Shown piece after piece: positions 1 to 24,799 of a stretch of 64,000 nt of DNA. The DNA lies in the NCBI GenBank assembly GCA_964019165.1, contig OZ025268.1, positions 1,022,001-1,086,000 of the forward strand, read 5' to 3'. Position numbers and translations under genes: made by a program. The notes beneath the pieces are model-generated. The model was not told where the DNA came from, did not search any database, and saw only the letters and a list, made by a program, of their open reading frames with translations. This DNA is from Mastigias papua (lineage: Eukaryota; Cnidaria; Scyphozoa; Rhizostomeae; Mastigiidae). Every line of letters begins with the position of its first letter. Positions within the stretch are counted from its first letter, which is position 1.

Positions 1-180
1 AGTAAAATTCTCAGAAATAGATAACTTTTAAGCAACCATTCATCAAGTAATATTCACAGATAGCATGAATTATCCATTGATAGTTCATAAAGAAATGCGT
101 ATGTCAAGTCTTTTACACTTACAAAAGGCTAATTTACCTTAATACGTTCGTGTTTGGCCAATTTCAAGATATATATCAAG

Positions 181-411
<231 letters not shown>

Positions 412-505
412 ATAAGTCAAAGCCGCACTAACTTAGTATATAAATAAAACATAGAGAATTCAAAAATATACTTTCTTCTGTTGTAAACGTTTCGATATAT
501 TATCA
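412..505 (-). repeat. Dispersed repeat end adjoining a (TA)n array
   Basis: The stretch after the TA array contains 'aaaatatactttctt', then 'gtaaacgtttcgat'. The same arrangement, TA array then this motif pair, occurs at 45646-45760, and a reverse-oriented version occurs at 829-925. The class is unknown; it resembles the terminus of a retroelement family that ends on (TA)n, which is inference. Confidence 0.6.
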
Positions 506-534
506 AATCGTATGTATATATGATATTATCATAT

Positions 535-558
<24 letters not shown>

Positions 559-611
<53 letters not shown>
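559..611. repeat. (TA)n microsatellite
   Basis: About 50 bp of TA preceded by a short (CATA)n run at 536-558. It directly adjoins the repeat motif 'aataagccaaaaatacac' at 615-632. Confidence 0.95.
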
Positions 612-614
<3 letters not shown>

Positions 615-925
615 AATAAGCCAAAAATACACTTGTCTATCTAGCATCTATTCTTCCTTTCTTCACACTTTCTTACTTCACAGCTTCAGCCCTCCCCATA
701 TGGTGACTTCTTAATATATCATGAGGTGTTAATAGGTAGGTCCCCTTAGATAATACCCATTGTAACCCAATTGTTATGTAGGCAATTTAAGCGGCCCAAT
801 GTCATTGTAAGTTTACTACTGATAAAGATTTTAATCGAAACGTTTACATACAGACAAGTGTATTTTTGGCTTATTCTCTTTATGCATTTTATATACTTAG
901 TGGTTGCGGCTTAGAATTAGTTTTT
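612..925. repeat. Dispersed repeat with inverted ends flanked by (TA)n
   Basis: The motif 'aataagccaaaaatacac' at about 615 recurs as its reverse complement at about 857-875, so the segment is bounded by inverted copies of the repeat end. Both ends face (TA)n arrays (559-611 and 969-1039). The right copy carries 'tcgaaacgtttac', the same motif as at 412-505 and 45646-45760. No open frame of note lies inside. Confidence 0.5.
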
Positions 926-962
926 TTGCATATATATAAATATAAATATATATATATGTATG

Positions 963-968
<6 letters not shown>

Positions 969-1039
<71 letters not shown>
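969..1039. repeat. (TA)n microsatellite
   Basis: About 70 bp of uninterrupted TA, preceded by imperfect TATAAA runs from 930. Confidence 0.95.
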
Positions 1040-1046
<7 letters not shown>

Positions 1047-1208
1047 GATAAATATATATAGTGTATTTATTCAATTGTCGTTGTGTGTATATGTGAGCGT
1101 TCTATAAAGTTTATTATCAACGTCTACTCAATTTGTAAAAAACTAAGTGTGAAGACAAGATGCGATTTTTGTCGATAGAAAACGAGGAGTGAGAGCAGAG
1201 CTGAAGAA

Positions 1209-2031
1209 ATGTCGATGAGCATCTTCAATTCTAGTGATCTTAGATTGAACCTGTCAGTTCCATTTCTATTTGTGTTTGTTGTGTTGGTATTTGGTCTTTG
1301 CTTCCTCAAACAGAGAGCAAAATGCCATCGAGAGCAAATTTGCCAAGGTAAAAATCACAATTCTCATTGTTTTCCTTACATTATATTTGAATGGTCGGCT
1401 GGTACTACAGAACTTTACTACAGCTCGAAAAAGCGGGAATTGTGCGACGAAAAAACTTAACAGTATACTTAAAGAACGTTCCCACTTTTTCGAGCTATAC
1501 ATTATATTTCTACAAAAGCTATTGTTATTAGATTTGTTTATCATAATTGCTTAACATGGTTCAATATTTTGATTTCCAAAGAAAACAACTTCTTTCCCAA
1601 GCATACACCCTATTTCAGCTTCTCTCTGCTAACACATGCTACTTTCTCGTCATTCATCTCTTACGACTTCTTATAAGCAACTCATTTATACGCAACTGAA
1701 CGTGATTATAAAAAAAATTAAGCAACTTCAGTTCTGTACAGATGTGTGCATAAGCAACCACAAAAAAACTACTTGTGTGCTATAATAAAAAGCCCCTGTC
1801 TATGTAAATTCGTATGATTCAATTTCAGCAGGAAATGGCGGCTATGAACAAGAGAATAGTTTGAGGCTTTTACGTGAAAACCATCAACGAGATGTCATTC
1901 AGTGTCTACTAACTATGAAAGCGGAAACTGAAACACTCTACGAACTATGCAGTAAAATTTCTTTAAATACGGAGAGTGCAGCACGGTTCATGACGAATGA
2001 AAACAGTTTGGTCATGGACACAAGTCTTTGA
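1209..2031 (+). CDS. Small single-pass membrane protein, two exons (unrecognised)
   Basis: I do not recognise this protein. Exon 1 is 1209-1347 and exon 2 is 1829-2031, joined in phase 1 across a GTAAAA donor and a TTTCAG acceptor, giving 113 residues. Residues 15-33 are strongly hydrophobic (VPFLFVFVVLVFGLCF), followed by basic KQRAKCHR, so a signal-anchor or type III membrane topology is likely. The C-terminal 65 residues are charged and probably helical. The acceptor reads TTTCAGCAGG, a tandem NAGNAG site, so isoforms with or without one Ala are expected. Overlapping AATAAA signals at 2125-2134 lie about 95 bp after the stop. Support is frame and splice continuity only; transcript data would settle it. 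Confidence 0.5.
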
Positions 2032-2696
2032 TGTCCTCATTAAGAGCAGAGCGTAACACGAATGTAGAGCTGATAGGAACTTTGATATATCAATAACATG
2101 AAAGTTGGTTATGCAAAAATACCAAATAAATAAAACTTTAAGATAAAGAAATAGGTTGCGAGAACAACTAAAAATAATTCCAAGTCAAGAGAATTCTCAG
2201 AATCCTGTATGCGAATAGAAAAACAACACGGAAACTGTGAATGGTCCATTGTGAAGTAAACCTTTGTCACTTCATTATTCAATTTACTTCAGAAAAAGAT
2301 AAAGAAAAGATAAAGAATGAAAAAAGAGAACGAAAGGAAAAAGACAAAAAGAGAGATTTATGCAAGTTACTGTCTGGAAATCAATTTTTTCTTTACATAA
2401 TGCAGATGCTAGGACCACCCAAATACAAAGAAAAAACTCTTTGTGGACAGAAATTAGTTATATCATATTGACAAACAACAAATATTTAGTTATAAAAATT
2501 GCTACACATGGTAAGCTATAGCTTTCAATCAAAGATTATGACCTCTTAGCTATCAAGCATAGGCAGGGTAATACAATGTATCTCTCTAATCAAATTGGCG
2601 CAGTTTTTCTTTAACAATAGCATTACTAAACCTCTGGAAAGGCAACTCGTCCTTAACGAGTAGATTTGATCAAATTGACTTATTAGTTTTAGATGA

Positions 2697-2766
<70 letters not shown>

Positions 2767-3149
2767 GTTCATACATTCTATATGTTTTGATATTGTATAT
2801 TCATGAATATAAATATGTGCTTGAAATAGACTACAAACAATATGGATGTAAATAATGATAGTTTGAATTGAAATATGAAATGAGAATCCAAGACGTGTTA
2901 TATTCAATTTACATAAACTTCAGACGGACAAATAAGCAAGGTCCACTGGGTGTAAAAAATAAGAGGCAACAAAAGAAAATAGTGTTGACATCAGAGTTTG
3001 CTACTAGATTCGTATGAAAAAGCATGGCTGTTGGGAAGTGGGAAAAACACGACAGACAGGACCATCAGAAAATGTTCGCCTTTTTCCTACAATTCTGACA
3101 ATCATTAAATCTCATTCATAAAATGCACTACAATTTATTATACATTAAA
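2032..3149. other. Intergenic, with a (TA)n array at 2699-2761
   Basis: No coding signal found. A 76-codon ORF at 2241-2471 is rich in Lys and Glu and has no splice partners. The only structured feature is a 60-bp TA array. An AATAAA on the minus strand at 3139-3134 lies just past the NOM1 stop codon and probably polyadenylates that gene. Confidence 0.6.
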
Positions 3150-17486
<14,337 letters not shown>

Positions 17487-17531
17487 CTTGTTTGGTAAAT
17501 GCAAAGGAGGCTAGCGTATTGGCCCCATCCG

Positions 17532-17539
17532 TTACGTCA
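17532..17539. promoter_or_regulatory. CRE-like site in the NOM1 5' flank
   Basis: TTACGTCA (TGACGTAA on the transcribed strand) lies 46 bp upstream of the NOM1 start codon in a locally GC-richer stretch. It matches the CREB/ATF half-conserved element by sequence; function is inferred. Confidence 0.35.
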
Positions 17540-17599
17540 CCAAAGACACCAGCAGCACCTGATTTTGCTTGTGACCTGCAAAACACTGGAAACAGGAGG

Positions 17600-18510
17600 G
17601 TTCCTATGATCAGACATTTCCACTGCTTATGTTCTATTGATGAAAGTTATCATTGAGAAATGACACTCCCCATTCAACATAGGCAATGTACAACTACTCA
17701 TATCACCTCCTTATACTTAGATTTCTCCTTCTTCCATTCGAGACTATATATGTCGAGATATCTGAAAGGAACGAAAGGTAAGTAGGTTAGAAGCTCTTCT
17801 TTAAATTCATAATTCATAGCCAGACGTGAGTTAACAAAAGATCGCTTGGCACTAGAAACATTGAAGAAACATTTTCAATTCACATTCACAAACAAGTTCA
17901 TAAAAGTTCACGTATTCATGAAAAAATGCAAAACGTGCGATGAATAACAAATATAGCATTTGATTTAAGTAGACTGTCTCCAAAATAAATTTATAAAACG
18001 CGGTAATGGAACGCGAATTTGCAAAGCCTTCCTTAAATGAACAATTCTAATTGAAAATTGGTTTCTTGATATTGAAGTTGGTCACAGAAATTGGCTTCAA
18101 ATATTGTCTGCCCATATCACGTGCTGTAAAATCAACTTACAGCCATTGATTTGATTTAACATTAAATCTATGTAATTTAGCTTTTCAATCTTTGCAATTA
18201 TATTAGGATAGATTTATATGATTTGTAACTTATTATTCAAATCCCAATCATTGACAGACAGCAAAAATCTGGTTGCATAGGCCTTGCCTCCAGTAATTGG
18301 CTTACGTCAGAACAAATGAACTTTTCCATGGTTTGATGATTACAAAACGAATAATGCTATTGCTATTCGACTACTTTTTTGCACTTTTGCACTTTTATTT
18401 TGTTGGAAAGAGTTTTTAGGCGTAACGACATATGAAACGTGCTATTTGATGATGAGAGAGGATGCATTAACCACCATTGAATAGACAACAGAGTCAAATA
18501 ACTTCTTGGG
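17600..18510. other. No gene seen
   Basis: AT-rich sequence upstream of NOM1 with no ORF, splice-consistent exon, or clear repeat that I can support. Confidence 0.5.
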
Positions 18511-18858
18511 TTATGTCAGTAGAGCAAAATCAAGTGCAACTGGAAGAGCTTCCACGACAAGACAAAGTAAGTAAAAGCATAAATCTACATTAATGAAGGC
18601 AATCAACTTGATTATATATAAGATAACTCCAGAAGCTTCATTTTCGAAAAGAAAGGACTGGAATTTAGCTATAGACATTCTTCTTCGCATAATTTGTGCT
18701 CTTGCTGTGGATAAATCTAACTGGCCCCTTGATTTCTTTTGCTCCTTGCAAATCCTTTCATTCAATTTCATAAGAGGTTCAATTATGTTTGCACTGTGAA
18801 CATTGGTATATACTGTAGCAGTGTAATAGTTGTAGATGTTTTCTTGATGAGAAGACAT
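18511..18858 (-). CDS. Candidate coding exon, unrecognised protein
   Basis: An ATG at 18858 opens a 115-codon frame. It is preceded by TTATAG, which could be an acceptor. The first 75 or so residues look coding: polar and helical, with LNERICKEQKKSRGQLDL then ARAQIMRRRMSIAKF, mixed codon use and no low complexity. After residue 78 (ENEASG) the frame becomes hydrophobic and AT-rich, and the true exon may stop there at a weak GTTATC donor. I recognise no family. It may be part of an unmapped minus-strand gene, or an old gene fragment. Confidence 0.35.
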   Translation of the reverse strand: MSSHQENIYNYYTATVYTNVHSANIIEPLMKLNERICKEQKKSRGQLDLSTARAQIMRRRMSIAKFQSFLFENEASGVILYIIKLIAFINVDLCFYLLCLVVEALPVALDFALLT

Positions 18859-18899
18859 TTTTTGGTACACTATAACATTAATACACTATAGTCAGTGGT

Positions 18900-20540
18900 C
18901 TTCAGGGATCTTTGAAAGGCATTCTGCTTGGAGTTATACAGCGATTTATTTGTGATGTGGATTAAGATAGCCAGTAGACGAAGAAGGTGAAAAACCGATC
19001 TAGATCCTTTCTCATGCATTTGTGTACAATTCAAGTTGTCATCTCATAGAGCATCAATCTTCTACGTCATTATCATGATGGCCTATCTGGTATACCTTGG
19101 TGTCTTCCTTGCTTATCAAGACAAAAGCCGTCTTCACATAAAGTATGTAATTCCTGTGGCACCAGGTTAGGTCAATACACAAAAGGGAAACGAACTCTTA
19201 ATTTTTTGATTGCCAATGATTTGGTGAAAGCGAAAAAGATCCGTTTGAAGATAGCTATTTTATTTGGTACGGCCTTCTGGATTCAATGCCACAGATAGGC
19301 ACAAAATATGCTACACCTATGAACCGTAAGCAATTTACTAATGCCACGTTCAAAAGAGCTTTCACAGCCAAGCTTTCATGAGCTACATACATAAAATCTT
19401 CCAGGTATCTTTTGACTTGCTTCCTTCTTTGGGCTGTACAAAACATGCTCTTGGGTTCTCGAAGAATCTGGCCGAATTGCTGGCTTCTACGCCTTGGAGA
19501 GAAGCACTTCTTGAGTCAGGTGTCAATGTTTCATTTCGTCGATATAGAGATAGGAAATTTAGATAATATTCTCAAGAAGATAGCATGTTTGTCACATGTG
19601 TGACATCCAAAGACTTTTATCATACTTAGGTGATGTGTCATAATACCCTGAAAAATGTAGGTCTTTATTGATTGCTCAAAGGTAGCCTAATATACGTTCT
19701 TCCCACTTGTAGCCTGTATAGGTTAGTGTCATTGGCTTTTCCATGACAAACAAGGAGAACTATGAGGGCATAAAGAAGGTGCTCGAACTTATATACACTA
19801 CGATGGCCATAAGTTGATCATCGGTGTAAAATTCAAAAATGTTTTGCTGAGAATCATGTATGGAAAAAATTTTACAACCAAATTCCGATAAAAATCGCAT
19901 GTTTGCTGAGCGCCAACTTTGATTAAAGTTAAGTGGCAAAACAGTCATAACCTCTGACAGTATAATCCTATACCTTCCAATTGTGAATTAAACCTGCAAA
20001 GATGTGCCTACTTATAAGACTGAAAGTTTCAAGTTCATGATTAGTTCCATTTGGAAAGCACTTGGGAGAGATCCGACCACCATGTGAAGTATTGTTATGT
20101 AACAAGGAGGATCATATTCTGCAAAAACCAGACGTGATAGTGGAAAATGGATATCAATTTCGGATTCAGCACGAAAAATTAGTTCAGAGACAATGTAAGT
20201 CCAGAAATAAATGGGATTCCCAAAAAAATTGTTCCCTGTGTTGTAACTAGTGGGCATAATTTGATGGTGTTGTCAAAAGCGATATGCTGTGACTTACACA
20301 TCCAAAAAACTTCCAGTTGTCTAACGATGGTCTCGCCAAATAATCCATTTGTAAGGGTTAATCTTATGTTTTTGTGGGCTCATTCTTATCTTTTGTACAG
20401 ACATTCATTCTCTGTCGATGAGATAAATATCTAGACACATTGTGAAATGAAGCAACAAGATTGGTAAATATCTTTGACCGTAAACGAATCAGGCCCCTTG
20501 TTATAGGTATCTTCTAGCTCTATTTTAGAGCGGAGTTTGA
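18900..20540. other. Mostly non-coding; short broken frames
   Basis: Several open stretches of about 60 codons occur on both strands (for example 19378-19566 plus, 20062-20250 plus). They look less biased than random, but stops and frameshifts break any longer reading. They may be remnants of a decayed gene or transposase; I cannot assign a family. Confidence 0.3.
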
Positions 20541-20545
20541 AAGAA

Positions 20546-21887
20546 ATGGATGCGTTAGATCTCACAAGAATAAGATATGCAACTCTTCAAAGATTAATTA
20601 ACCAAGAACCTGCAGATAATGTGCGTACGATTTTGATTTGCGTATTCTTTCAGAGTATTTGTGTTTGAAAATGTGGGACAAATCGCTTCAAGTTCGTGAA
20701 ACTTTGGTTAAAATCATCAGTTGTCCCATAATATTAGTGTTGCCCATTAGATGGCTTGTTGAATAGAAATTTCATAGAAACAGCAAAGTGTTTTCAACAA
20801 AATTCATCTACAAGACCATTTTGTAAGGAAATAATGCACGTAAAAAGTCACAGAATATGTACGAAAATTTTTGTAAACCAGTTACCAACAGAGACAATAT
20901 AATCTTTTCTACAAAACTCTACGCTCTATTTTGACATACGTTGTCCTCGTTGTTCCACTGGCAGCGCAGAAATAAGAACTGCTAAATGATTTTGGTAGGG
21001 GTCTAGCTTTCTCAGTCAATAGCAACATCTATCAATCACATAAAGCTGAATTCTAAACTACAAAAGTAAACCATTGCCATCTTAATCATTGCAACTTATT
21101 TTAAGCTGCCAATTAAAATGGAATAAATATATGATTTTATACGATCTTAAGGCAACTGAATAAAGTTGTAAAGGCAAATGGGTTCTTGCTAACTTCGATT
21201 ATCTTGCAACTGAAAAAGTTTAACTTATGGTAAAACATGAGATGGCTATAATCGATAATTGTCGATAATTCCATAACGACTACAGCTTTATTGTCAGCTC
21301 CAGAATGTTGCGAATAGGACGCAAGCATACAATCTAGTATATTTGCTGTAAGCATATGTTGTAAGTGAGACAAGAAACCTATTCAAAATATGTTGACTAT
21401 ATACAAAGTACTGCACACACTTAACCTCAAAAAAGGATAGAATGAAAATAAAGAACACGAATGAGTTATGATAGCATGTCTATACAGCAATCTGATGAGT
21501 CGATAGACCTGCATTACGAAAACTTTGAATGATAACAGGTAGATTTTAACCGCCAACAAAAAGCAAGAGCCAGATGATGGGACATTGTCCAGCAAAGGTC
21601 TGTTAGGAAATTCAACTACTGGTACGAAGACTTTTGTGAATAGATAGATTGTCTGATTACAGTGCATTGAGGTTCACTGTGCACCGATGGATGAGTCTTT
21701 GCAATTGGTAAAGGCAAAGGAAACAGCTTTGCTGGAAGGCTATCGACCTACTGACCAGGGACAATCTCCATGCATAGAAATGACTGATTACAATGGAAGT
21801 AATATCAACTTGGAAGAGGTGAAAGAGAAAGGTGCATTTGATGTTGGAAAGCAAGAGGGATTGTTTCTTCTTGAAAATGCAAGTTCG
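20546..21887 (+). CDS. Candidate upstream exons, possibly 5' end of the aquaporin gene
   Basis: Two coding-like segments are phase-compatible. 20546-20620 starts with ATG and ends phase 0 at GTGCGT. 21663-21887 follows GATTACAG, contains its own ATG at 21687, and ends phase 0 at a good GTAAGC donor. The second reads 75 residues of acidic, soluble protein (for example MDESLQLVKAKETALLEGY, then INLEEVKEKGAFDVGKQEG). The aquaporin first coding exon is open upstream of its Met to an acceptor (TTGCAG, exon from 28427), also phase 0, so these could be spliced to give a long cytoplasmic N-terminus. Another acceptor at 22624 could also accept phase 0. Linkage is unproven. Confidence 0.4.
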
Positions 21888-24330
21888 GTAAGCGAGAGAT
21901 AAATAATCTTTTAGATTGCGTCTTGTTTGCTTCGCTCTTATGAGATGGGCAAAAGATATTGTAGAGATAGTTGGCGCAGAAAAATTTCATTATTGTGAGA
22001 AGAAAGCCAACTATAAAATGGAAGGAGTGCATGAAATGATTCAATTGGCTCTTGTTACGAGTTCATAATTTTCTACTTGAGTATAATGAAAACACTTGGC
22101 AAAATCAAATGCATTAATAACCTAGTCCTTGCCTGATTATCGACTCAGATACAACATTGAATATTTACTTGCTGTTCTAACAAGAAGGAGATGAAGAACT
22201 CAAATGTATAATCTAAATTAAGTGAAATAGATTTTAGGTCAGAAAATCCTTGTTTACTCTGGAGTCATAGTATGTACATATTGATCACCTACTAAATCAA
22301 AACTGCTCATCAGATGCAGATCAAGCAAGATAGGTAAAACTTCTTTTTGCTCTGCTCATCGGGAGTCCTAATGCAGGTAATTGATTTGTATACTCAACAT
22401 TTAAGTACTGTGAAATCGTAAACTGATTTACTCTGTGTACCACTCATGCTACCATGATTAAAATTATTGATCTTATTATATTGGCAGATTGCTGGTAGAT
22501 TTTATTTTATAACATTGATGTATGTTCGTCTTAAATTTCATGCATCAAGTTAATTTTACATTTCTGAACAAAACATCAAGGTATTTTATAATTTCATATG
22601 AAGAGTGTAACACTTCAATATACTTTCATAGATTGCAGCAGCCCTAACTATCTATCCTGCGTCACTATCAATAGCCACCCGAAAGAGGGTCTCAAGGGTA
22701 ATGGCAAGAGTGCTTTAGCCCTTCCAGACGAGGTGCTCAATGGGTGTCAGAACTAAGAAGAGGCGCCTAATAGTGGAGAGCAAAACAGCTTTTAACTAAA
22801 AGGGCATTAATAATGCAAAAAGAGATTACAAGTATAAACGAACCCGCTTGTGTAAGAGGGGTGTAAACAAAACCACTAACATGAAATTTCTTTGACAAAA
22901 TCAGCCAATTTTGAGTTGGTTTTACCCTTGGTTGTTCAGTGTCTTCGCTGGAAGGAAAAATTGATGAGAAGAGAACTCGCTGAAAACAGAAAATAGGGAT
23001 ATAAGCTAAGGGGACAATACAGAAACTACATGAAAAGTTAAAATGATAATATGGTTGGTCTTGGAGAAATGAGTGTAGGTGTAGAAGTAGTTCTGAGAAA
23101 GGCACCATCTGAAAGTACGAAAGACTGTTCAAGACCAATTTCTGAACTATTCGATAAAATTGATTTTTGATAGTTCAATGCTATTCCACTTGTTTGCCAA
23201 GTAAGATGAACATACGAAAGATCTGGGCATTAGACTGTTGTTTCTTGAAATCTTAGCAATAAAAGAAGCCTTAAAGTCCATCCATCTCGTCATGTGCAGC
23301 AGAAAATACACTCAAACCTTCTCTATATTTCTGAATAACTCTTTTCTGTTTTAGAATAAAATAGAGAATTCCTGCTGCTAAGAAAATAGAGCCTGTTTCC
23401 CACAACGACACCTATTTAAGTTAACAAAATAAATTGCAGTATGCTGAAATATGCTAGCAAATATGGGTTAAGGGTTGTTTAGGGTACGGCGTTGATGCTA
23501 ATAATAAAAAAGCTAGTGCCTGCAGGTGTTTTCAAATCATCATCTCTTGTGGTAAATAATGTATTTTGAAAACCATCAGCTCTGAAGATCATTGAATCAG
23601 GTGTAAACAGGGATTCTCCAATCTACCATGAGAGCCGAATACATGTCAACATTATCTCTTATTCTACAGGTGGTGTTTCCCCAGAACTCAGTAAAGAGAA
23701 AATCTTAAATCTATAATCTCCGTTTATCCTCACTCTCTTTCGTGTTACATCCATTCCGCTACGCACAAGAGAGATTAAGCGTTCCTTTTATTTCACAATC
23801 CATATGCAGCATTCGATAAAAAACTTGACACAAGTGAGCAACAACGTATTGGCCGGCCCTACTTTCCAGCGGTGTGTCGAAGGACCTTTGAGTGGGGAGA
23901 AGTGTAGCAAAAGACATTTACCGACAGGTTTGAAAAGACACCACAATTACCGACAGGGCATTATAATTGCCGACAAGCAACGATCGTTATAGTAAATTTT
24001 ACCGTCAATTCAAAGGAGAACTATCGGTTGTCGGGAAAAGTCGGGCTGTCATGCCACTCACCCTTACTACAATAAACCTCTGTACCTTTCCTCCAAATAA
24101 CCAGGCACGGCGCCGCCGAATAAAAAGTGGGCGCTACATATATAAAATGTGGGACTACAAGCAATAAAATTGCTTCATAAAAGCTAAAAAAATCTCTGGC
24201 TAGCAAAAAGTGGGGGCTATATAATAATATAATAATAATAATATTTTTGTTTTAACACGAAGTATACCTTCAGCGAACTAAATCATTATTACATATCATA
24301 GTGAAATAAAACCTTTTCCCTATAAACGAG
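21888..24330. other. No supported gene
   Basis: A phase-0 open segment at about 22632-22698 (TTTCATAG acceptor, GTAATG donor, hydrophobic IAAALTIYP) is a possible small exon but is too short to claim. A 123-codon minus ORF at 22767-23138 is hydrophobic with no family resemblance and no splice partners. Short AAT repeats lie at about 24225-24245. Confidence 0.35.
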
Positions 24331-24368
24331 CGCTGATTTTCCAGGTATTTGTGTTTTAACTTCTGAGT

Positions 24369-24775
24369 CTAGCCCTTCAAATATGTTTTCAGTTGTTTTT
24401 TGAAACCATTTAGGGTAGGTAACTCACGTAGTTCAGCAGGTATATCATTCCAATCCTTCAGGGCTGAGTAATGAAATCCTTTTTTGCAAATTCAGTCCGC
24501 TATCTCGGTATCTGCAGATGTCGACAGTGCCGTGTATTATATTTCGAAACCGAAGATCTTGGGAGGAATTTGTTGAAAAAGTTTTCTGGGCAAAGCTTGT
24601 TCATAATTTTATAGGTCATAATGTTCCTATCGTAATGGAAAACATTGTCTACATTTAACCAGGAACGAGACCAATTATCTTTAATCCGTGCGTTTTCAAT
24701 TATGTTGCAAGCTCGATTTTGAAGACGTTGGAGAGCTATTTTCTTTGTTTTGTTCTTTGCTGATACCCCCTCAGC
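24369..24775 (-). mobile_element. Decayed non-LTR retrotransposon (RT C-terminal tail)
   Basis: The minus strand translates to the classic reverse transcriptase tail of CR1/L2/Jockey-type elements: LQRLQNRACNIIEN, then a W-containing segment, HYDRNIMTYKIMN, YNTRHCRHLQIP, and finally FHYSALKDWNDIPAELRE before FKKQL and a stop at 24371-24369. An internal TAG follows QIPR, and a frameshift is needed shortly after to continue, so it is dead. Only the last ~130 codons remain; there is no endonuclease or catalytic RT core nearby. Confidence 0.85.
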
Positions 24776-24799
24776 CCCCTTAAGCTATGTTGTGCTTGC

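Noticed and set aside
2241..2471. 76-codon Lys/Glu-rich ORF
   Set aside because: Single open frame in A-rich sequence downstream of a polyadenylation signal, no family resemblance.
22767..23138. 123-codon minus ORF
   Set aside because: Hydrophobic composition expected from AT-rich noise, no homology I recognise and no splice partners.
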